Shown: piece after piece, positions 39,210-44,051 of the stretch | How the letters are laid out: each line of letters begins with the position of its first letter | Position numbering within the stretch: the stretch's first letter is position 1 | IMG/VR virus record: IMGVR_UViG_3300033148_004205 | Location: 1-44,051 of that record | Source of the DNA: a virus | Length of the DNA stretch: 44,051 nt | Direction: 5' to 3' (one strand) | Position numbers and translations under genes: made by a program | Notes under the pieces: generated by a model | Told to the model about the DNA's origin: nothing | The model's database searches: none | What the model saw: only the letters and a program-made list of their open reading frames with translations

Positions 39210-40367
39210 TCAGATAGGGCACTCTTCGTCGGGCAGGCCGTCCGGGTCTATAAACGCTTCATCTTCTTGGCCTGGCCCCTGACTGTCGATCTTCTTGATG
39301 TGCTCCTGAATCTGTTCCTTGAAATAGACCACGGCCGCGAATTGATCCTTCCGGTTGTCCGGCGTCGGGTATTTTTTCGGCTCTCCGGCCGCCGTCGTAT
39401 CGGAGTAAAACCATGCGGCCGCGTCTTTCGGGATGTCGATCAGAAGATAATCGCCGTACTTCTTGCCCCACGTACATCTCTCCGTCCACGGGTTGCGCCG
39501 GCATTCATCGACGATCTCCGCCAACCACTCGTTCCCGGGCCACTTAGGGTCAAAATAGTGGTAGTTAATTGACCCATCGTCCTTGATGGCGCATGTTGGT
39601 TGCTGATCCTGGCCCGCGCTCGCCGTCGTCACCGTCCCGCCTACCTTCTCCGCGATCCCCGCAGCCGCCGCCCTGGCTACATCGCCCATCTTGTCCGCAG
39701 TGGCCCTGGTTGCCATACCGGCGGATTTCCTTTCGGCAATCGCAAAATAAGCCGGCGGCCGGGCGGGCTCAGGGCTCGAATCCGCGTCCGCCTGGCCCAT
39801 CTCCTCTGACGTATAGACGCAGGAGAGTTCTTGCGGGAATGCCTTCCGAAGCGCAAGCGCCTCGGCACACTTTCCAAGCATAAGGAACGGCATCTTGTTC
39901 CAAATAGGGCTTGTAGAGATATAGTATTCAGACCATCGAGCCGATGCGGAGAACGGGACCCGCTCGGCATTGACGATCTTGTAAACCGTCGCCGTTGCCT
40001 TCGTCGGCCGCTCCGCCCCGGGGCCCCCCGTGTGGACATAATCATCATTCCCGGCGTAAAGGCCAGTCCTGTCGGCCGTCAGGCGATAGCCGTCGATATT
40101 TGTTTGGAAAGCCACCTCCTCCCGCTGCTTTTTTTTGTTTCACCTCTTGACATAATAAATTTGCCGCGAGAACGGATCAAGTTTTGTCCGGTTGATGTGG
40201 ATCAAGTAAAGGCCGAATTCGTCATCAGATAGGTCGTCGGCTATTGTTCTACGAAGGAGTGTTATCTGTTCATTGGATAGCCCCCCGTCTATTGATCTCC
40301 CTGCGTCCCCCTCGTGGGCCGGCCGATGCGTGACTCCCGCCTCTGGTTTGCTCGCGCTCTTAACCAT
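39210..40367 (-). CDS. bet: Bet/RecT-type recombinase interrupted by an in-frame UGA
   Basis: From ATG 40367 (AAAGGAAGTG site): ADDLSDDEFGLYLIHINRTK, LDPFSRQIYYVKR, then TGA (40140-40142). The same frame continues NKKKQREEVAFQTNIDGYRL, TADRTGLYAG and MLGKCAEALALRKAFPQELS to a stop at 39210. Together these make an ordinary Bet protein: in the family the residue after I-Y-x-x-K-R is normally Trp, here UGA. A GTG at 40115 could start the second part, but its GGGAGGAG lies directly against it. The C-terminus ends GLPDEECPI after an acidic stretch. Role: single-strand annealing recombination. The break may be a mutation, readthrough point or assembly error. Confidence 0.8.
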
Positions 40368-40519
40368 CTCATCACTTCCTTTCTCTTGAAATATCTCATG
40401 CCCGGCTGATACGGCATCAGCCGCAGCGCTCCATCTCCATGATTGACCGCCCTGTACACAAGTTGGGGCGAAACCCCAGCCAGGTCGGCCACGTTGCGGA
40501 TTGACATCAGGTTATCCAT
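40289..40519 (-). CDS. Helix-turn-helix (MerR/excisionase-like) protein
   Basis: Start at ATG 40519 (GGAGACCGCT site). 76 residues: MSIRNVADLAGVSPQLVYRA then VNHGDGALRLMPYQPGMRYF KR and EVMRWLRAR, the HTH_17 pattern of small DNA-binding domains. Basic C-terminus (RRESRIGRPTRG). It is the first gene after the AT-rich element at 40.55 kb and overlaps bet by 79 bases. Probably an early regulator. Confidence 0.82.
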   Translation of the reverse strand: MDNLMSIRNVADLAGVSPQLVYRAVNHGDGALRLMPYQPGMRYFKRKEVMRWLRARANQRRESRIGRPTRGTQGDQ

Positions 40520-40540
40520 AGCGGTCTCCAATCTTCCGAG

Positions 40541-40579
40541 ACGCTATCACTGTTTTTGCTTTTTTGCAAAAGAAAAATA
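40541..40579 (-). promoter_or_regulatory. AT-rich palindromic element, copy 1, upstream of HTH gene
   Basis: TTTTTGC-TTTTTT-GCAAAA at 40553-40571 plus GAAAAATA. It is nearly identical to copy 2 at 41402. A TTGCAA -35-like box (40564-40569) lies 17 bases from TAGCGT (40541-40546), a poor -10. It is an operator or weak, regulated promoter for the main early operon. Confidence 0.55.
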
Positions 40580-40680
40580 AGAGGCCCGCCCGGCGGATTA
40601 TGTTCGGCCGACACCACGAGCGCCGGCGAATAGCGGTCCATTTCACTCCGAGCTGTCTAGTGTTCCGCCGGCCGGGCCTC
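40574..40680 (-). terminator. Long inverted repeat followed by T-rich run
   Basis: Coding-strand arms 40665-40680 and 40581-40596 (16 bases, one mismatch, GAGGCCCG..CCGGCGG type) enclose 68 bases. TTATTTTTCTTTT follows. It could terminate transcription from the 41.4-kb promoter before the HTH gene, or be a structured RNA. Confidence 0.45.
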
Positions 40681-40691
40681 ACTTTATTAAA

Positions 40692-40782
40692 GGCGAGTGG
40701 CCTTGTGGCATCGTTGCCGGTACGCCCGGCAATCGATAGTGACTGTTCAACACGATCAGTCTGGGTTTCTAGGCCACTCGCC
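40692..40782. repeat. Inverted repeat, 11-base perfect arms
   Basis: GGCGAGTGGCC (40692-40702) and GGCCACTCGCC (40772-40782) enclose 69 bases. With the neighbouring repeat at 40581-40680 it forms two consecutive stem-loops of about 90-100 bases in the region 40580-40785, where I see no convincing gene. Confidence 0.7.
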
Positions 40783-40785
40783 ATT

Positions 40786-40875
40786 TTAAATCCTCGATAC
40801 TATGACCATTGCGATCAGCCAGAGCCCGAAGGCCAGGCCGGCCGCGATGGTCAGCGCTTTCTCTCGCCTCGACAT
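40786..40875 (-). CDS. Tiny membrane peptide (29 aa)
   Basis: ATG 40875 with GGGAGGAAATC; stop TAA 40786. MSRREKALTIAAGLAFGLWL then IAMVIVSRI: a basic start and one membrane helix. It overlaps the 56-aa gene by 25 bases. The site is strong, so translation is plausible. Confidence 0.5.
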   Translation of the reverse strand: MSRREKALTIAAGLAFGLWLIAMVIVSRI

Positions 40876-41021
40876 GGTTTGATTTCCTCCCAATAGAACT
40901 CGCGAAAAGCCAGGAAAGCCTTCCCGCCATTAACCGACCGAAGCCGGACAATCCTCTCCGAAGGCTCTCCTGTTATTTCAAACTTCTGATTTTTATGGTT
41001 GACTACGATTGTTGGTTTCAT
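40851..41021 (-). CDS. Small hypothetical protein (56 aa)
   Basis: 56 residues from ATG 41021, ATGA overlap with the gene before, AAGGTGA site. MKPTIVVNHKNQKFEITGEP then RIVRLRSVNGGKAFLAFREF: compact alpha/beta look, basic end. Unrecognised. Confidence 0.58.
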   Translation of the reverse strand: MKPTIVVNHKNQKFEITGEPSERIVRLRSVNGGKAFLAFREFYWEEIKPCRGERKR

Positions 41022-41332
41022 TGGCAGTCACCTTCGCACCAAGTCCCGCACTTAGGGCAACGGCCGTCGCTCCCGTCCTTGACGGTGGCGGCCTTGGACT
41101 CGGGCTCGTCAATGACGATCTCGCGTTCGTACCCGTCTGCCAGCGTCGCCATGATGGCGGCCTGAATATCGGGGCTATCATCGTAGCACCGACCATCGCG
41201 CGTGAGACCGACCGACCCGTCCATCCGCTTGCCGTAAGATCCCCATCCGCGGTTAACTCCGTCGCTGATCCTGTAACCGCTCGGGCTGTACTGGTTGCCC
41301 TTGTTGATCGTGAGCGTCTTTGTCGTCTTCAT
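41018..41332 (-). CDS. First gene of the early mini-operon, zinc-binding C-terminus (104 aa)
   Basis: ATG 41332 with GAGGAGGAAGGCG is preferred to ATG 41383, which would coincide with the predicted transcription start. MKTTKTLTINKGNQYSPSGY, IAAIMATLADGYER-like helix and the C-terminus GRCPKCGTWCEGDC (four cysteines, ribbon-like). Its promoter-proximal place suggests an early host-directed or regulatory role. Unrecognised. Confidence 0.65.
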   Translation of the reverse strand: MKTTKTLTINKGNQYSPSGYRISDGVNRGWGSYGKRMDGSVGLTRDGRCYDDSPDIQAAIMATLADGYEREIVIDEPESKAATVKDGSDGRCPKCGTWCEGDCQ

Positions 41333-41389
41333 CGCCTTCCTCCTCTCGTCGTTTCCTTCCGGGCTGTTTTCTTTCGCCTTCATGCCTAT

Positions 41390-41418
41390 ACTATATCGTC
41401 CTTTTTGCTTTTTTGCAA
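41390..41418 (-). promoter_or_regulatory. Predicted sigma70-like promoter with AT-rich palindrome, copy 2
   Basis: On the minus strand TTGCAA (41413-41418), exactly 17 bases, then TATAGT (41390-41395). The -35 box lies in the palindrome TTTTTGC-TTTTTT-GCAAAAA (41402-41421) shared with copy 1. Start would be near 41383. An operator overlapping a promoter is the natural reading. Confidence 0.65.
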
Positions 41419-41421
41419 AAA

Positions 41422-41667
41422 GAAAATAGGCGGAATGTGAAGTTTTTTTTACCAGGCGCATGTCCTTGCAAGTCAAAGACTTGCGGCATCTCGCCCTAGA
41501 CTGCCCCCTTTTTGTTCTTCCCTGCCCGCTTTCCCTGATACCATGATCGCAGCTCCTTTCTCAGTGGGGCGGCCGGGTCCCTTTAGAGTCCTTCGCGCAA
41601 AACAATAGACGTTAAGACACCATCTCCTCATCTTCATTTCAAGCCGGCCGCCCCTTTTTGCTGTGCT
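41422..41667. other. Intergenic control region with 11-base inverted repeat
   Basis: No convincing gene between the promoter and the terminator. GGGGCGGCCGG (41566-41576) and CCGGCCGCCCC (41644-41654) form perfect arms around 67 bases. A 23-codon minus-strand frame from ATG 41544 (GAAAGGAGCTGCGATC site) to 41473 could encode a peptide but has no further support. Being the only sizable gap in the map, the region is a candidate for a packaging or replication signal. Confidence 0.5.
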
Positions 41668-41701
41668 ATAAAAGAAACCCCGGCACTTTGCAGCACCGGG
41701 G
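41668..41701 (-). terminator. Rho-independent terminator ending the late operon
   Basis: Coding strand: CCCCGGTGC-TGCAAA-GTGCCGGGG (41701-41678, nine pairs with two G-U), followed by TTTCTTTTAT. It lies 52 bases after the holin candidate and before the early promoter. Confidence 0.8.
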
Positions 41702-41752
41702 CCTGCACGGCACCGGGATAAAGGAGGACAACCCAGGCCAAGCAGTTTCCGT

Positions 41753-41986
41753 TTATCTTTCCTTCAACGCTTCCATGATTTGGTCATCCATCCTGGATCG
41801 CTCTTCGATTCGTACTTTCACCTCCATGATCGAGGATTTTAGATCGCCGGTTTTCTCCGCTAAGGAGTAGACCGTCGCGACAAGAGAGCCTAATACTACG
41901 ATCAAGACGCCGACCATGCCACGAAAGGACGCAGTTTTGGCCCTGGCGTTGATGGCCGACCACTGGCTTCTAGATTGTGCTTCCAT
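41753..41986 (-). CDS. Single-TM protein with coiled coil, candidate holin
   Basis: ATG 41986 with AAAGGATC; an upstream in-frame start adds a Cys-rich stretch without a site. 77 residues: polar N-terminus, membrane helix GMVGVLIVVLGSLVATVYSL (about 24-43), then a charged helix (SSIMEVKVRIEERSRMDDQI). Size, topology and position at the end of the late operon suit a holin or XhlA-like lysis protein. No endolysin was recognised in the window, which weakens the call. Confidence 0.55.
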   Translation of the reverse strand: MEAQSRSQWSAINARAKTASFRGMVGVLIVVLGSLVATVYSLAEKTGDLKSSIMEVKVRIEERSRMDDQIMEALKER

Positions 41987-42065
41987 CGAGCAGATCCTTT
42001 CGATGACTCCCGAGTGTTGTCGGCATGTTGTATTGTTCCCCGCTGATGTTTCGCTTCTCTGCATA

Positions 42066-42485
42066 TTACAATTTCCAAGCATTAATAACCGCGCGTTGAC
42101 CGCCGCTCCCCTTAAGCTCGGCAGTGAGTTTACAGTTGCGGAACCGGCCTCGGATGGTGCGATTGCAACGATACGAGGCAGCCTCTCCTACTTCGTCGAC
42201 GTCGAATGAGTCGCCGATGTGAACCGCAACGGGCCTGAACTCTTCGCCTGTCAGCTCAAACCACATTGCATTTGCAATATTGTCCTCTGTTAAGATATCC
42301 CAATCCGGCGAGTGATAGCCCCGGACCACCACGAAGTTGTCTCCGGCAGCCGACATCTCATCAAGGCCGATCTCGAGGGCCACGACCGTTTCGCCGGAAG
42401 TTGCCGTGAATACCTTGGAATTGTACGGCGAGTCCTTCGTCGCCAGCGAGATAGTCGAATATGGCAGAGTTGATTTCTCAGGCAT
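42066..42485 (-). CDS. Hypothetical virion-type protein (139 aa)
   Basis: 139 residues, GAGGACAATC site. STISLATKDSPYNSKVFTAT, VVALEIGLDEMSAAGDNFVV and a basic NRTIRGRFRNCKLTAEL; beta-rich. It overlaps the previous gene by eight bases and belongs to the tail block. Possibly a small fibre or head-surface protein. Unrecognised. Confidence 0.58.
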   Translation of the reverse strand: MPEKSTLPYSTISLATKDSPYNSKVFTATSGETVVALEIGLDEMSAAGDNFVVVRGYHSPDWDILTEDNIANAMWFELTGEEFRPVAVHIGDSFDVDEVGEAASYRCNRTIRGRFRNCKLTAELKGSGGQRAVINAWKL

Positions 42486-43059
42486 GATTGTCCTCGTATC
42501 CCTTACAGGGTTTGATACGCCTTGGATCCTTGAAAACCGTTATCTCCCTATCCGACCGATAGGCCAGGCCAAGAGACTCACACAAGAAATCAAAGTTGTC
42601 CGCCCGGTCTGCAGGCATGGCGGTTGCAATTGGTTTGCCCCTGGCCCCGCCCACGGCGCAAAGGAAGTCCCCCTGCATCCTGCCCTGCTCGTAGCAGTCG
42701 AGGGCTCGGGCTAGGTTGTCGGCATGGAGATAATGAAGAAACATCCCCGTAGGGGAATGCATCTGGAAGTCAATCAGAAACGTTCCTAGCAGCCGCTCAG
42801 CATCCGGGCTTTCCGGTCCCTCCATCGAGAAAATGAACGCCAGGAGGTTGACTGCCTGCTCGCCGTGCACGGCCGCCAGGATGTTGCGGAAAACGTTCTC
42901 GTGATCAGACACCGCCGCGATGATTAGGTTCTGGATCTTCGTCCGGGGCGCTCGCATCCTGAGCGTTTCCATGTTCATCGGCTTGAGCTCGGGCATCGAG
43001 ATAACAACCCTTTTCAGCCCGCCGGGCAGTTCCGTCTCGCTCTTTACCCGGTAGTTCAT
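42478..43059 (-). CDS. Hypothetical protein after the tail hub gene (193 aa)
   Basis: Start at ATG 43059 in a TGATG overlap with the hub stop, GGGAGCTG site. 193 residues: ELPGGLKRVVISMPELKPMN, a helical middle (IQNLIIAAVSDHENVFRNIL; NLLAFIFSMEGPESPDAERL) and ARALDCYEQGRMQGDFLCAV. The mixed fold is unlike a fibre and more like an assembly factor or enzyme of unknown kind. Confidence 0.58.
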   Translation of the reverse strand: MNYRVKSETELPGGLKRVVISMPELKPMNMETLRMRAPRTKIQNLIIAAVSDHENVFRNILAAVHGEQAVNLLAFIFSMEGPESPDAERLLGTFLIDFQMHSPTGMFLHYLHADNLARALDCYEQGRMQGDFLCAVGGARGKPIATAMPADRADNFDFLCESLGLAYRSDREITVFKDPRRIKPCKGYEDNHA

Positions 43060-44051
43060 CAGCTCCCCCCCTTGCAACAGTCGGAGATATCACCGCCGGC
43101 CGTACAGACCGGGCAGCATCCAAGGGTGAACTCACAATCCGGCTTCTCCGGCGGGTTTCCAGGGACAACCGACTCGGTTGCCACAGTGTGGGTGTGGGGC
43201 GGATCTCCGGCCTGGGATGTTGGGTAAACCTTGTGTTTCGCGCATGAGAAAAACGTACTATGGAGAGCGGCCATGTACGTAGTCGCGTATTGCGACCACG
43301 TCTTGAACATCCCGCAAACCGCCTCGGCAAAGCTTTGAGCGTCTTCGCCCCCGGCCTTGCATCCCTGGTGCGTTAGGCTCGGGTCCCCCCAAAGATGCTG
43401 ATCGAGGATGAACAGCCGGTCATCAACGCAGCTCATGCCCTGGGAAGTAAAGACTATGAAGTTGATGTAAGCCTGCAGGAGGGCCGGGAAGAACGTCTCC
43501 ATGTTCTGCTGGTCCCCGCCCACGCTCGAGGGAACGACTAGGACGAGGTCCTTTGTGCCCGAAGCGCAGCCGCCATACCAGCGGGACGGGTGCGCGTAAG
43601 GCCCGTCCACACAGTTAAACGGATAAAATAGGTGCGTGTTCGCAAGGTTGCCACCGTCACTCATATTCTCGCCGGTTCGAAGGACTATCCCATGCATGGC
43701 TTCCACGTCGGCCCCGTCGAAGGGATCGGCGTAACTGTGCCCGCCTCGATTGTCCTTACATGCCAGGAGATAGTGGAGCCCGTCCCCGCAGGGTTTCGTG
43801 TCGTGCAGGGTCCCCTCATGGTCATAAGTTTGCTGGTCGCATCTCGTTATCGTCGGTTCTACGCCTGCTACCTTCGAGAAGTTGCCCCAGACATCGCCGG
43901 CGGGATTCGGAACGTCGCTACCGTCTCCCTCAATTTCCTGCCGGCTCAAGTCGCCGGACGAGACGAGCCCCTTGGCGCAGTTGATGTAATCCCGATTCAC
44001 GCCCGTATCATTTTCCTCTCGATCAAGGAAGCAGTTCCGGTAAAAGTTGTC
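43059..44051 (-). CDS. Tail hub protein, C-terminal part (5' end beyond right edge)
   Basis: Open frame of 330 codons plus stop running off the right edge; the GTG near 44000 is internal, since the reading continues upstream as DNFYRNCFLDREEND in match to copy A. It supplies the missing C-terminus of the gene at 1-3150. It contains CDQQTYDHEGTL, VPSSVGGDQQNMETFFPALL and a Cys/His-rich end (CEFTLGCCPVCTAGG, CCKGGS). The many cysteines at the very end (CC-x2-C...CC) suggest metal binding or disulfides. Confidence 0.75.
   Translation of the reverse strand, partial: DNFYRNCFLDREENDTGVNRDYINCAKGLVSSGDLSRQEIEGDGSDVPNPAGDVWGNFSKVAGVEPTITRCDQQTYDHEGTLHDTKPCGDGLHYLLACKDNRGGHSYADPFDGADVEAMHGIVLRTGENMSDGGNLANTHLFYPFNCVDGPYAHPSRWYGGCASGTKDLVLVVPSSVGGDQQNMETFFPALLQAYINFIVFTSQGMSCVDDRLFILDQHLWGDPSLTHQGCKAGGEDAQSFAEAVCGMFKTWSQYATTYMAALHSTFFSCAKHKVYPTSQAGDPPHTHTVATESVVPGNPPEKPDCEFTLGCCPVCTAGGDISDCCKGGS
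43428..44051. repeat. Terminal repeat copy B (partner of 1-621)
   Basis: Diverged copy of bases 1-621, flush with the right end. Three bases longer through one in-frame codon. Both copies are read in the same frame of the tail hub gene. Confidence 0.9.

Noticed and set aside
39210-40367. Genome-wide UGA-to-Trp code change
   Set aside because: Many genes end in TGA at overlapping junctions and Trp is encoded by TGG elsewhere; only bet has the problem.
40580-40683. Miniature transposable element (terminal inverted repeats)
   Set aside because: No flanking target duplication seen, and a neighbouring pair of arms and the T-rich run fit RNA structure better.
40512-40784. Minus-strand 90-aa ORF
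   Set aside because: It runs through both long inverted repeats, the T-rich run and the AT-rich element and ends after the HTH start; composition is Arg-rich and unlike a folded protein.
43428-44051. Diversity-generating retroelement (template/variable repeat pair) as cause of the end repeats
   Set aside because: Differences are spread over all bases and mostly silent; no adenine-specific pattern and no reverse transcriptase.

Overview
The window is almost certainly the near-complete genome of an uncultured tailed phage (Caudoviricetes, siphovirus type). It encodes small and large terminase, portal, scaffold, an HK97-fold (SU10-like) capsid protein, a tail tube protein, a frameshifted tail-assembly chaperone and an 887-residue tape measure protein, and no sheath gene. 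I saw no bacterial housekeeping gene, tRNA, rRNA, integrase or CRISPR array. Every gene I accept lies on the minus strand, so the genome is read from high to low coordinates. Genes are packed so tightly that stop and start codons often overlap (ATGA, TGATG, TAATG). The host cannot be identified from the sequence.

The two ends of the window belong together. Bases 1-621 and 43428-44051 are diverged copies (about 87% identical by my hand alignment, with one in-frame 3-base indel) of one stretch of a large tail gene that is open at both edges. The simplest reading is a circular or circularly permuted molecule of about 43.4 kb, cut inside the tail gene, whose overlapping ends come from two alleles.

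Layout in transcription order: (1) 41.75-40.55 kb, a control region with a terminator, a sigma70-like promoter at 41.39-41.42 kb, a mini-operon of three small genes, and a second copy of the promoter-proximal AT-rich element. (2) 40.5-30.5 kb, early genes: helix-turn-helix proteins, a Bet/RecT recombinase broken by an in-frame UGA, a radical SAM protein, three paralogous small proteins, a PD-(D/E)XK nuclease, an SMC/RecF-like ATPase, and a DUF1376-type replication protein whose gene contains iteron-like repeats and palindromes. (3) 30.4-21.2 kb, a carbohydrate island: a GH-A-like hydrolase, a GT42/DUF115-like protein, an Imm5-like repeat protein, four glycosyltransferases of two types, a sulfotransferase, a zinc-ribbon protein, an esterase, a secreted Fn3-like protein, a ParB-like protein, and a TAGT-type glycosyltransferase of the kind linked to DNA base hypermodification. 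(4) 21.1-3.2 kb, packaging, head and tail genes in canonical order. (5) 3.15 kb to 1, continuing at 44.05 kb down to 41.75 kb: the large tail hub protein, two further virion-type genes, and a small membrane protein that is the best holin candidate, ending at a terminator.

The most unusual content is the sugar/sulfate island placed directly upstream of the terminase genes, together with TAGT and ParB-like genes. It predicts that this phage makes, and possibly sulfates, a glycan on its DNA, its virion or its host's surface. Other points of interest are the UGA at a conserved tryptophan position in Bet, a 20-23-base stop/ribosome-site/start junction repeated at gene boundaries in the early region, and a candidate origin inside the replication gene.
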